64,000 nucleotides of DNA, from contig NC_091872.1 in assembly GCF_019399895.1 (NCBI RefSeq), positions 4,906,395 through 4,970,394 on the forward strand. Direction: 5' to 3'. The position numbers and the translations under genes were made by a program. Below are positions 34,818 through 47,400 of the stretch, piece after piece; position 1 is the first letter of the stretch, and every line of letters begins with the position of its first letter. The stretch is from Cardiocondyla obscurior (lineage: Eukaryota; Arthropoda; Insecta; Hymenoptera; Formicidae). Below the pieces are notes generated by a model. It was given only the letters and a program-made list of their open reading frames with translations, ran no database searches and was not told the DNA's origin.

Positions 34818-37569
34818 CGCGAATGAAAGGCGCAATCGCCACCGGTGGTCGATAATTTCGACGGTGAAATTCTCGAAGGCCGGCCCGTAACGACTTTCAT
34901 CCGGCGCGGCTGAATAACTATGCAAATGCTCCAACTCCTTCTGGGGTTAAACAGGGAGGGTTTGCCGGCGATGTGGCGCCCTATAACCGCGCGCGATCTC
35001 GGAGCTAAAACGCCGGGAAGACGGGGGTGGAAAGGGGAGAGAATGGGGGAGGCTCCATAAAGCCAGGGGCACTGCCAAGATTGACCTCTGATGACGTACA
35101 TCGTGAAACGTGTAACGAGATCCTTGCCGGCGTCGCAGCTTCACATTTTCCGCGGGTATCAAATTGCCATCTAGAACCGAGCGTTCGGGATTCGTCCGAC
35201 AGAACTTTTCCGCCTCTCTGGAGAGCTCGCAGCCGCCTTCAAAGCGCCATTTACCTCGAACCGCGCGGTCCTCTTATCCTCGGTTAACACTTGCAAAACG
35301 AACGTTCAGACAGATTCGCGCTTCTACAGTGACCTCTGCGATTTCATTTTCGTTTTTGTATGTCGCGCGTCAATTCCAATATTTCTATCTAGTCAATCGA
35401 CCGACTGTTCGTTTACATTTGAAGTACAGCGAACAAAGGATGAAGGCTCGCGCTTCGGTCGGGTGCCAAATTACTGCCGGCTAATTAGCATCGGCGAAAC
35501 TGGAACGTAACGGATAATAAAACCAAGATTGGACTCGCCAGGCATGACGAGAGTGATCGACCAGACCCGGTAGATACGTCTACACTGTAGTGGGTATATA
35601 AAATGTTCAGGAGTCGCGGAACCAATAGCAGCTCGCGACTCGTAATTAATCACAGTGTCGTAACGAGGCTGCCGTATCGAAAATCGTTTCGAGTCGCGCA
35701 AGTCGCGTCACGAAATATTTAAACCTCAATGCTGAGCAACCACGAAAATAGTTATAACATTATTTTCGTCGCACGGCTCAGCTGGTGTCAACGAATGTCG
35801 CGTTTAGGTAGATATCGCGCGAGGAGAGAGAACTCGGGTGGAGAACTTCGCGAATTATCCGATGAATGTTTTGTTTCAATATTATCCGTCGGACTTTCTC
35901 GTATGCATCGTCACGCACACGCATGTGCATTCTCTACTCTGTGTAGCCGTATATGCGCTACCACCGTACGGAGTCGAGGCAAAATGGGTAGTCTCTCAAG
36001 CCCGTATCCATCGCCGTTAAATTAATAACCGCTATCCGAACTCCTCCGAAATATCACGCCCGCCGAGGGTCCCGTTCATCTGCGCCCGCCGGTCCCTTCT
36101 CTCCCGCCGTGCTCCACTCCGATCCGCCGTGTATCCCGCCAAATACGTGACGAGTGAAGTCCCGAATTTCGAATGCGCGGTGCATCGCGCGACGAGAGAA
36201 AGAGAGCGGCACCGGGAACAAAGAGCGGAAGAGTCGCGTGTCTCCCACCGAGGAGAGAATCACAATACCAAAGCGTGCCCGTATCGTCGTCAGACCGACG
36301 CGAGCGATAACAGTCAATGCGCTAAATGCATTGGAATCAAATCTGTTCGATTCATTTTCGCGCCGACCCGGCTCGGCACGACTCGTTCCCGCGTGTTAGC
36401 CACCGTTTTTCCCGGGTCAAAAATCCATTTTCCCCCAAGAATTGCGATAGAACGATGAAATATAGCCGGCTGACACCGGCTATTTCAGCCGTGACACAGA
36501 TTCTATTTTCATTACAAATTTTATAATATTTCTGCATAATTAACGAAATTAATTTCAAGTAGGTATCAAGCTTATTATTCGTGAAATGAATTTAGAATAT
36601 AAATCCGCGCATTAGTTTCTCGCAGTAAAAACTTTTAAAGATCTCGCGAGTTTTTATCATCTTATTTTATTTATATCGGCATAAAAATTCGAGTCAAATT
36701 TATACTCGACCGACGAGTTGATTATCGGCAGCTCGATTTCGTATTATTTATCTCGCAGCTTTGTCAACCTCCGTGCATTAATTATTCCGAGAATCATCAC
36801 CTGTCGCCGCGCGAACGTCTGTCGCGGCGATATTTCCGCGCGTCAGTATGACGTGAAGCTTATGTCGGTCCCAGAGCGTGGCGTCGATAGGGCCAGGCCA
36901 TTTTAATTTCGATTGCGTCGCATCGACCTGCACGCGCCGCGGCATAATTCCGCGCGTCGTAAAAGTCCGAACGGCTCGCGCGAATCAATTCCCCGTTATT
37001 CACGACGAAGTAATTTCGCACCCTGACTAACTCGCGGAGTGCGAACTTCCACTATAATTAAATCTCCGCGTGTCCTCTGATTGCTTCATTAGCACATTAC
37101 TTGTTATTCGTTGCGCCAACGATTGCACCTCGCAAAACGGGCGAACGGTAACCGGCCTGGGAGAATATCACCGGCAAAAAAAAAGAAAGAAAAAAAATGT
37201 AACAAACCTCGTCATGGACATCGACATCGACACGACATCGGAGCGTTGAAGAGCATAAAATTGAATAGCGCGATTAAAAATCTAAAATTTCGTCGTTCCA
37301 TTTGCGTGAAAATCGAAACGTTTAACGTGCAGAATGTAAAATAAAAAGTATGTTATTCCAAACATTACTAGAGAAGTATTGCTGACGGAGTGAATATTGT
37401 AGCTTCGAATAATAACTAAAATTATTAATAGCAACTAAATGTGTACAGGAAACATATCTCCGTGTAAAAAATATGCGTGTTGAGGCAAAGTGGTCGATAA
37501 TAATGTGGGGGTCTCTCAAAAAATGAATGAAGACATCGGTCGCACATTTCTCAGGTGATTTTTCGGATC

Positions 37570-37968
37570 TTAGACGGCGATTAAAACTCTTGTCGATAAG
37601 CTAGCCATTCGAGCATGCTGCGAGGCTTTCGCTGATGAACTACATACCGTGTGCGGCGACCAATGGTGAGGCCAGGTCTTAGTCTCGTGACTGCTGCCGA
37701 CCGAGGGTTGACTCGCTAAAAAGACGACCCGTCTGTCGGTGCTACCGGTTCCGGTGCCGCTGGTGGTCAAAAGGGCCGCCCTGGCCCTCGAACCACCGAT
37801 GCTTAACGTCGGTGACGTGTCCATTACGCCCTGAAAGCCAAACGCATTACAAGGGTCGTCGAGCTTCGAAGCGTACATTCGTCGAAATTGAAGCAAACTT
37901 CGTAATAGCGCCGGCAAGCTTCTCTTTCCGTGGCAATATATTCCAGGTGATTCCGTACTTAAACCATT
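37570..37968 (-). other. Open frame of 132 codons, unrecognised
   Basis: The minus strand is open from 37968 to TAA at 37570-37572, with the first ATG inside (RRMYASKLDD...). The composition is Ser/Ala/Thr/Gly-rich (STDRRVVFLASQPSVGSS) and less Arg-biased than most frames nearby. It overlaps the plus frame at 37683-38204. No family is recognised. It could be an exon, a transposon remnant or chance. Mariner-type DDE motifs and reverse-transcriptase motifs were looked for and not seen. Confidence 0.13.
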
Positions 37969-38204
37969 TTACAAAGTCCCAACATTTCTATACGGGGACG
38001 CGGACAACTTGTTTGTTCTTCGGCAACAACGTTCCCCGTACAGTTGACGAAAGGCTCGAAACTGTGAAACTTATTTGCTCAGTGATTTTGATTAAAATGC
38101 AACTTGCGCAACAAGAACTTGCGCGAGGAGAGGGGGAGGGGGAGGGGAGGGAAAATTTTTTTGCCCATTTTACCGAGCGAATTTCGACTACTCGCTCGAG
38201 ATAG
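37683..38204 (+). other. Open frame of 173 codons without early ATG, unrecognised
   Basis: Open between a TAG at 37680-37682 and a TAG at 38202-38204; no ATG occurs until late in the frame. Contains FRGNIFQVIPYLNHFTK and, near the end, a Gly-Glu run encoded by the G-rich motif at 38132-38151. It overlaps the minus-strand frame at 37570-37968, so at most one is likely to be coding. No known domain. Confidence 0.1.
38132..38151 (+). other. Strong G-quadruplex-forming motif
   Basis: Four G-tracts (G5, G5, G4, G3) are separated by single A residues, which is the most favourable loop arrangement for an intramolecular parallel quadruplex. It is followed by an A-rich then T-rich stretch. No gene start is recognised nearby, so a regulatory role is only a possibility. 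Confidence 0.8.
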
Positions 38205-41110
38205 CGACTTTCAGCAAAAATTCAATGAGGGTAATGAAGCCCGTCAGCTGAAGGATGAATGCGGCCGCGAAGGACGCTGAAAACGTGGCTTTCGTGTCGA
38301 ATGTACTGCTCAAGGAAGATTCTTATTAATCCAAGCTTTTCCACACTGCGCCTCGGTATTCATCGGCAGCAGGCGACGATATATATTTTAATATCGCCGT
38401 GACTTTAATACCATCTGATTCGCGTAATCAATAACGCGCAAAACCGCGTCTGTTTCGCGTCTGATTAAAATAAACGGACAAAAGTTAATGAATAAAGGGA
38501 ACGTCGAAGAGCAGGAGTGAAAATTGCATCTCATTACTTAATTTTATCGTACGTGAGTCCACGTTCCACGTTAACGTTTTCCCAGCAACGTTCCCACCGT
38601 GCCCGCTGGTTTCTTAAAAATTTCATTATCCTCTCTCGGAAAAACCGCCGGCGCTCTCTTTTTCTCCTCTATCTCTCTTTTTTAGCCACGCTTGCGCAAC
38701 GTGGCCGCGATTCATAAGGAGAGATCGACCGACGGCGTGCAACACGACGATCTGGCGGCGTCACTGCCATCGCGAATGCAATCCGATGAGCGTAATCGAG
38801 CTCGTTAGACCGCCGGGATGAAAACTCTCGAACGAGCCGCACGTACGTCAGTAAAGTTCACGGAGAGGAAAGGTGGAGGGACGGGGAGATGGAGCGCCGA
38901 GTGCCGGAACGAAGAAGAAACGCGAGGAACCGAGAGTGCTGGCGTTTTTCAACGGGATTTACGGATCGTCGGAGAACATTAAGAGGAATGATGCGCGACC
39001 GCATCCCGCACGAACACGCGGCACGGACGAAAGAATGGCGGGAGCCGAACGGCGATCGAATCCCAGATATATTTCGCCGAGGTGGATTTTTAGAAAACGT
39101 ATATACGCCGCGTGGGATTATCACGTTTTTATCGTCGCGAACAAACACCGAGATCATCTTCCGATACGTCCCGCATGGAAATTGGAGCTCGCAAAAATAA
39201 AATAGGACGAAAAGAATAATCGTAATATTGAAATAATCTGACACTTCGATATCCATCGACATATAAAACGTATTATAATCGTTAAGAATTTTGCGAGTTA
39301 TCGGTGTCGCGAATTTTTATTTTATCCGCGAGATTTGACGAATTAAAAATTAAACGGTGATTAATTTAATAATTAACACGAATGTATTTCATCAGGCATT
39401 TACCGATACATTTCAACGTCATATTTACTCTGGGGTCGACGTTATTTTATCGATTTCGCGCTGTGAAATAAACGAGAGGAGAAAAGAGGAAAGAACGGAA
39501 GCGAGCGCGATCGAGTACGGGGACGAAGGTAGATGATAATCGTGGAATTGACCTCACCTTCAAATTGAATCTCTTCGACGATCGTTACCGTCGTCGAAAG
39601 CGACGACGATCGGCGCCCGAGCGTGCTAACGATCAATCCACGGGATCGTTCGGCCGAGAGGTACCAGGGACGAGTTCTGTCGGGGTCGCGATCAACCCGC
39701 CCTCGTCGTATTCAGATTTCAGCCTCTCTCACGTTAGCCCCACCGTCCGCGTCTCGGAGCACCTCGGGCCTCCGCCACCTCAGCCAGGTAATCCCCGTGG
39801 TCGCGTGCACCTAATCATTATAAACGGAGGGTGCGGGTAGCGCTGCTAGGTGTCCCTTAAATCGTTCCAGCACGACGTCGGCTCCTCCTCCGCGCAATTA
39901 CGAGTCATTACGAGCAGGATTCCACCGTGGTAGCACACACGTACACGCGACCCGGAGACCGCGCGGCCAGGTCTCGCCAGCCCTTACTCGCCGATGTGCG
40001 CGGCGTTATTTACGGCGATCGGGTAAGTCAGCGGAGATGACTCGGATGGTTCCAGGGGTAATGACGTCGATAACGGTAACGGTGGCGGCGGCGATGTCTC
40101 GCGAATTGTCGTCGCCTTGGCGCGATACGTTCTCGTAAAACTCGTCTGCCGGCGTGACGTGCTGAAGAGGGTGTTGTCAGTAGGAGCGGAGCGGAATGGA
40201 GCGGCGTTTCCGCCTGACAGCCGCGCGAAATTCCGCCACCTTGTGATTTACTATCGCGTGGCTCTATCGCGGCACGAGCTCCTATTTCGCGACGGCATGA
40301 CTGACAAGCCACCTGTCTACCGGCGGGACCTCGGGTTTTAGTCTGCTCCGAAGATTAATCCTCTCCCGCCTGCCAAACGGTTTCTATTGCACCCGCGTCA
40401 TTTTGACGCGTGTCGTCGGTCGCGGGATTCCGATACGAGCAATCGTCCAAGCGACCGTTCACAACATTTCTATCTACGTATGCTAATCGCGCTTTCCACG
40501 ATCAATCTCCTCGACGCTTCTCGCGGCCGTTCGCGATTCGACCTTCTGTTCGAATGCCGTAATACCGCGCTATTCTGCAACAGGACCGATTGCCGAGCTC
40601 GATGATCATGACCGGTGATCTCCCGAGCTCGAGGTGTCCGACGTCGCGTGCGATCTGTCACCGATCCTGTCGGCGAGAGCGTGCCGCGAGTCGTGCTCTG
40701 GCACAGTTGTCGCCTCGCCAAGCGCCGCGTACGAAATCGCGCACGACACTGAAGCGGCAGGAAGTCTCGCGCTCGAGGCGAGCCTCTCTCGCGGATTCGC
40801 GGGCTCACGTGTGAAATTCTTGCGCATGCACCGACGCCTTCCATCCCTCCTCATCCTCTGCTCGCGCCCTCCAGTCGCGTTGCCTCCACTCCGTCTCATT
40901 CCGTACTTTAGAGTACGGTATCTCTTTCCCTCTCCCTCCCCTTTATCCCGCCGCTCGTCCTTTCATCCCTGGTATCTCTCTTCGCGCCGTAAGCTAACGC
41001 TCTTCCTTTCTTCGTCCCGAGTCGTCAGCGTTCCACCCCGTTCATCCCCGCGTCTCACGTCGCCTCTTCTTCCTACGCTTCTTTCCCTTCTTCCGGATCG
41101 CTCTTGAATC
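38205..41110. other. Non-coding, CpG-rich, no gene recognised
   Basis: GC-richer block, densest at 39560-40900, ending in a pyrimidine-rich stretch (40850-41110). Overlapping frames on both strands (for example plus 40634-41107 and minus 40470-40899) are Arg/Ser/Pro-rich with no domain. The CpG-dense part could be regulatory, but no promoter element can be assigned. Confidence 0.45.
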
Positions 41111-43072
41111 ATGAAGCGACAAGTGTTTGGCGCCGGGACACGGCGCTTGTGCGGGAGTTAAAGAAGTATTTCATGAAGTAAACGCGGGAGTATCTCAGCT
41201 CGCAGCTGTGGAAACGGATAGTGTCCTTAATTGGTCCCTCTCTACCGTTCAGCGGGCGATCGATATCGCGTCGGTAACCCGGGTCAAAAAGAGCAGCGAT
41301 ACTCCTTTAGAAAGTTGATTCTCGTTTCTCGTCATTAATCGTTCGCGATACAACAATCGTGGAATGAGACCAGGTTTCCTTACGTTCTTCTCAAACTTCA
41401 ATTGCCGGACACTTTTCGCTTTTTCCAATTATCCCGACGTAATAGAGCGCGCGCTCCGCTTTATCCGTTACTCATTTTACGCGGAAAACTTTCCGCGAAT
41501 GGAAAACGTAACGCAGATTGCAATTGCATAAAACGCAAATGAACAACGCAAAACGTAGATAATGTAAGTGCCAGGGATGCTTCGCGCATAGTTTCATACT
41601 CCTCACGCCTACTTTACGAAACACTTATTTCTGCCATAATCTCGTAGGGAAGGGAAAAAGCTACACTCCAGAAAGTGGAAATATGCTAATTCAAGGTAAG
41701 CTAACCCAGATCCAGGACGCGAGCCCGGGGCAAGAAAAACGACGGGGTTGTAAACGTTTGACGTGAGGTCGGCCGCGTGACTCGTCGCGAAACAATTCCA
41801 CGAATTGTAACCAACGAGTATTGCGTTTCCAACCCAGTTAATGATTATTTTAATGCAACTCAGAATCACGTGCGCATTCGTAACTATGAAATACGTGCGC
41901 ACTCACGTTGAGTTATACACCTAGCTGACGCAATTCTAATTCACTCGTCTCTCGATTGCGAAAAATTTCACGAAAATTGTTTTTTTACTAAGTTCAAGCT
42001 CGCTACCTTCTGATCAAATATTTTTTTTGTGATTTTTAATTAATATAAAGAACAATAACAAACTTAAAAAAAAACATTTATATATTTAATATATATTTGC
42101 CTGATAAAGCTTAGCAGCTCTGATCGCTTATCACTTCGATGGTTTAACGTTCGCTATTTAAGAATCTTCTTAGGGATCGAAGTAATTTTCTTGGAACTCC
42201 GCGAAAGCGCTATCGGAATTAAATCGAAAACGGTCCGGTCCGCTGCTTTGACAAATGAATCGGCACTAATTACCGATACGACTGTCTTGTACATGGGATT
42301 ATATATTCCGAGATGCATCAGCAAGATTAATAGCGGTGTAATTAAAAAAAAGAGACTTTAACAAATCGATATCAGTGGAAAAGTATGACGATAATCGAAT
42401 CGCATAGATTCTTTTTTCTTTATTTCACTGACGATTCGTCCGAGATAAACGATTAAAACGTATCGGTACGGCGTTTGGCTCGCATCTTAATTGTATTTTA
42501 CAACACTCGCTGGTATTACGCCGAATCGTTTATCGCTTATCGAATCATTTTGCTGGATAACTTTTCCTCTTCATTTCCACGATATGATAGTTCTGGTAGT
42601 TACGCCCCTCTACCTCAACTTTTCGATTACAGCCTCGTCAATTACGAGTCTGTGAGTTACAGGCGGTATCACGTACGTACGCACACGCGGGTGCGAAACA
42701 TTCGCCGACCGATTAACTGCAAAACGCAAACAGCGTGCGATTAATCGCAATTCGATGGCGACGTCAAAGCGATGAAACCGATAGATCGCGACGAGACCGT
42801 TTCTACCGTTCGCCGCAATCGAGACAATGCAGCGTTACAGCACCGTGGATTGGAATTGCAGAATGTAGAATCGACCGGCTATATACACTTCCTTCTTCCC
42901 TTTCTCCCTTTGTCTCCGCAGTTTCGTCTTCCCACCCGCGTTGCGTCTATTTTCCCGCCCACCTTCCCGATTCTCATTGAATCCCGGGGTTCTATCGATT
43001 CTTTATCTCTCATAGAGAAAGGGGAACACGGAGAGGAACGAATGAAAAAGAAGCGCGACGATCCCTTAGACA
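41111..43072. other. Non-coding, no gene recognised
   Basis: Mixed, AT-richer at 41960-42110. An 89-codon frame near 42475-42744 without an early ATG is Tyr/Ser-rich and unrecognised. An alternating purine-pyrimidine stretch (CACGTACGTACGCACACGCG) near 42670 has Z-DNA potential. Confidence 0.45.
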
Positions 43073-43097
43073 GACTGACTGACTGACTGACTGACTG
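43073..43097. repeat. (GACT)n tetranucleotide microsatellite
   Basis: Six GACT units plus one base, perfect. Flanked by unrelated sequence. Confidence 0.95.
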
Positions 43098-45012
43098 TTT
43101 CCTTTAGGATTTGTGATGTCTACATCTAGCCTGCGAAGAGGATAGAGAAAACGGCAGCGTAATACAACGAGGGTAGATTCAAGGAGACAGATGTACCGCA
43201 TCGGAAAACGGAAGTATTTTGTGTCGATCGCCGGATGTCTTCGCCATTCGAGGACGAGTCTGTAACATCTTTCGGCGACGATCGCGCGCGTTTCCGCGCC
43301 GGAGTTTCATTCGGCATGACTCCCTCTCATAATCGTCTAGTATTAATTTTCTTTTAATAAACAATTTTAAAATAAAAATTTAATGCTATTAAAAATTGCG
43401 TTATATTTCTTTGTTATAAAAGCACAAAGAAATTTTACAGACGGAATAATACAAATGTACCTCTTTCACGCAGAAATTGAGGCGAGAATCGCTCGTGCGC
43501 GAACACGTCGAGCGTAAGTCGATTAGCAACGAGACGGTCGCTCACCCAAGGGATGCCCGGTGGATTGTGGCATTTTGACGCCTCGTGAAACACGATTTTA
43601 TTCGCGACCGAACAAATTGAAACATAAGCCGCTCGTAAGAGGGTCCCTATCTATGGTGCGCGCCCTTCCGCCCTCCAATCCCCGCCTTGCCCATTCGTTT
43701 TCCCTTACACGTATTTCTCTCAGATATTTTACAGCGGCGACTGAAAACGACAAGAACAAGGTTGCGGTATTCACGCAAGCAAGGGGGTGGTTATCCATAC
43801 TGGGATGCCGCCATTTCACGAGATGCCGATGTCGTCGATGTGAATTTATCTTCTACCGTTCCTTTTACTATGCCTCGCCACCGTCGTGAAAATTTATTCA
43901 TTTTTTTTTTCTCTCTAATTTTTTAAGCGTATATAACATCGAAGAAGCCCCTTCGCTTTTATTTTAATATTTTACGTTCTTTATAACAATCAATATTAAA
44001 ATTTCGCCTGCCTCGTTATTCTTCCCATTTTTTTTAAATTATAATCCCATAAATCCATATTTATACTCTTTACATACGAATCTCTGTGGTATTACGTAAT
44101 AAGCATTCATTATGCGAATGAATAAGCAGCCGAGCAAACGAACAAGTAAAAATGCATACAAATAAAAAAATAAAATAAAATGGGAGTAAGAGATAGAATA
44201 AAAGAGAAATGGGAAGTGTGTACTTTTACAAATAGATGTAATAAAAGAGATTTTAGCTTTAAATCTTTGCAATAAAATTTATCATTAGTTTGCAAATTAG
44301 TTGACCGATACGTTTTAAAACCTTTTATAAATCGTTTTAAATTATATTATTATATACAGTACGGTAGGACATTTTTCCGATATGATAAAGATATAAATCA
44401 TGGAATATTAGTATTAATTTGTATTCTATTCTAACGCATATGGAAAATGGAATGTTACATAATATAAGCATAAATTAAATAACCGAATAATAAAGTACTT
44501 CAATTTTTTAAATGTCGACACATTATTTCAATGCACACATAGCCTCGCGGTATGCGAAAAAAAACGCGATTGCGTGGAGAATCGACGATGACCGGCGACG
44601 ACAACAGGAAGTCGAGCACGAGATGGAGGGCGGAAGAAAGTGCGCGGCCTGGCACGTACAAACGACGTTACTCGTAGAGAGCCAGCGAGAAGTCGCCAAA
44701 TAGCGGGGCACAATTAAGAGAGACGCCCGCCTCGTGAATTAAAAGCGTCAGCCCGCTAAAAGATCAAGAATTCCCTTGGGTTTTCCTTTTTTATCCATCG
44801 TCCCAGCTGCTCCCGTGCCCTGTCCTTTACTTCGTGCACCACCGTCTGTTTTCAACACCCCCCGCCCCCCGTCCACCGACTCGTTTCGCGCTCAGCCTTC
44901 GCGGCCTTCCTCAACCGCCACCACCCGGCAGCCGAAGGGCGAGAGGGATGCGGAACTGAAAAGAGAGTCTACGAAGCCGGAATGAGGGTGCACCACCAAG
45001 GTGGAAGGTGAA
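43098..45012. other. Non-coding, no gene recognised
   Basis: Mixed, with AT-rich islands at 43330-43460 and 43920-44520. No supported gene; the Phe/Leu/Ile-rich minus frames at 44039-44295 follow from AT-rich DNA. Confidence 0.5.
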
Positions 45013-45050
45013 GGGGAGAAGGGGGGGAGGAAGAAGTTGGGTGGGACGGG
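45013..45050 (+). other. G-quadruplex-forming motif
   Basis: G4, G7, then three G3 tracts (45039-45041, 45043-45045, 45048-45050) with short loops in the 3' half (1 and 2 bases) and an 11-base loop before it. It lies in a purine-rich stretch (44940-45055). Confidence 0.65.
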
Positions 45051-47400
45051 CGGCATTCTCATCTCAAGTCTCCTTTTCCTTCTCGTTCACGGATTGAAGA
45101 GGCCTTTATGATGGGGTACCCGCTTTATGGCACGGTTTCGCCGCTATTATACCGTGCATCGGCCCGTTCGTTCGGGAAGAGACGACTATAGCGAGACAAC
45201 TATAGTAGGAAAGAAGAGGCCGGGATGCAAGGCATCGAGACGTATATGGTTTTCGGTCTGGAGAAAACGGGCGAGTACAGACGATGGTTGAAAGAGAGAT
45301 GGCTGTGATACGAGTCGATGAGAGAATAAGATGCGCTGAAGAAAAAGCGCACGAAGAAGAACGGGCGGGAGGGAAAATCGTGCTTTGGACCGCGGACCCG
45401 GGACTATTGTCGAGATAATGAAGCCAAGGCGAGATTTCTACCTTTTCAGCCACGCGCGCGGCGAAACGATATCTCGAATGACTGATTGTGAGATCCCTTT
45501 GGCTGTGAGGTCGCACGTAGGGCATCGCCGCGGAGTCACGTTGTTACGGGAGACTAGAGCCTCGAATGAATTCTCGGCGCAGTGATCAGTATCGCGCGCA
45601 GGAGTTCCTCTTTGAGAGCGAGTTAATTACTGAATTGATTACCGCGAGTGTATTGTGAAGCAGCAGCTGTGACGTGCAATTAGGATAACGAGTATTATTC
45701 CGCTGATTTTAATAAACAGTCACATGTGCGCTGTCAAGATTACGAGTGTCTGTTTCACTCATATTAACACTTAATTCAGGGAGCGCTGCTTACATACGGG
45801 AATTATTACGCGACACTTTGCTACAAATATATATTTCGAATAGTAGAGATGTACGTTATGCCATCATCTCAAGATATACTACGGAGCTAGTGGGAAATTT
45901 TCTATATACGTTAAAAAATTCGTCGACGAAATATACCGCTCCTCCGAGCGGTAAGCCAAGGTTAAACGCATCGCCATCAGTTTCCCCGGCTCGCGTAAAT
46001 CACGTCGGGGACAGTATTAAAAATATACGTAAGTGAAGGAAAAATATATTACCGCGGAACCCCTCTTCCGCTCGGGGGTAAAAGGAAAAGCCTCTCCCAA
46101 CCCAAGAAGGGTGAAGAGAAGAGTAAAGGGAGAGGTAGGAAACCGTTGAAACATCGTGGGAGTAAAGGGGGTGAGGGGACTTATTACGCGTGTTGCGGGG
46201 TCGAGTTTCACCTATCGCGGACGGTACACTCTCGCATATTTTAAGCCGGCCATTTTTCAGCATTTGCGCTATACGTCTACGTCGAATTTGCATGAGCCAA
46301 CGATTCGAGACTTGTTCCGGCCAACTTTCGGTGTCTCCGCGCGAAAATTCCTCGCAATTGCTCCGCCACGACCGACCGTCCACTCTAAAGAAAAACGGTT
46401 TCTAACTGTATGCACACAATTAATAATAATTTTATCTCTTAATGAAATTTACTCTGACAGAAAAAAAAAACTTTTTGTCGCGATTTCTACAATCTATACC
46501 TTGTTTATATTTTACTTACTATTTTAATATACGATTTAAAGTATTTAAGGCCTTTCTTTTTGTGCATCGCGTAAAAGGATTTTGCATTTCCGCAGGATTG
46601 TGTCACTCCTGTGTAATAATTCCGCGTGTACATTAATACTACCTACAGCCGAGTTTGCCGACTAATCGCGGCGCCGCTTGATGTATTTCTAACGAAGAAA
46701 ATTGAGGTGATATCACTCGGGGAAAATCGCGAAACAAAACGTTTCGATATTATCGGCAGACGCGCCGTTTATAGCGTTGCGAGCTGCGACGGCGCAGTGA
46801 AACGGGAAAACGATAAATTCTGCAGGATCGTGCGTGACGTTACGGTAACACGGTTCCGTGGCAGCTCCGAAGTTGGCTGGGGACCAGTTGAGAGACACTG
46901 GCCTAATCCTAATGCCGCGCCGTCTTATTTATGCAGCAGCGCCGTTTCGCACCGCAACGCTGAAGACCTTAACGGCTTTCAATTTCCGTTGGCCATCAAT
47001 ATTATTTAGTTTAGTTTGGACCACCCTCTCGCGCACGAGATGCCCCGCCACCCCTTCGGCATGCTCCTCACGCCTCCGCCAAGGAAATTACTTGTCCTCT
47101 CCCTCCTTTCCTTCGCCGCCGGATTCGCCGGCTCCTTTCGCACCCCTTTCCTTACCCCTTTCTCCTCTCATGCGGCTCCCGTTCGCGATCGTACCGAGTC
47201 CTGCGCCACCCTTAAGAGCGTCCTTCATATCTCGCGGTTCGATATCCTTCGCATTACCCCGGTTAATGACCGAAAAAGCAACTTTCACCGATAAATATAG
47301 ATTGCACCGAAGAAACGCTTTATTTAGATTGATTCGATTTTCAGAAAAGATGAATTTGCGCAACGTCGATCGATCAATCCGATACTAAATAGTTTTCTGT
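45051..47400. other. Non-coding, no gene recognised
   Basis: Purine-rich plus strand at about 45280-45380 and 46070-46170. A 7-bp inverted repeat GCACGGT/ACCGTGC lies at 45130-45157. A 139-codon ATG-started minus frame (45525 to 45106) is Ser/Arg/Pro-rich without domain. Plus frame 46858-47388 is a pyrimidine-driven shadow. Confidence 0.45.

Larger units (their letters stand above)
33851..37569. other. Non-coding, no gene recognised
   Basis: CpG-rich and mixed DNA with a G-quadruplex motif at 34780-34817 and inverted repeats at 34571-34675. AT-richer near 36530-36720. Overlapping shadow frames on both strands around 34640-35290 and 35730-36530. Poly(A)-rich at about 37178-37198, followed by a short CATCGA repeat near 37213-37230. 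Confidence 0.5.

Noticed and set aside
40634..41107. 157-codon plus-strand open frame
   Set aside because: No ATG at its start, Ser/Pro/Leu/Arg-rich from CpG- and CT-rich sequence, and minus frames overlap it.
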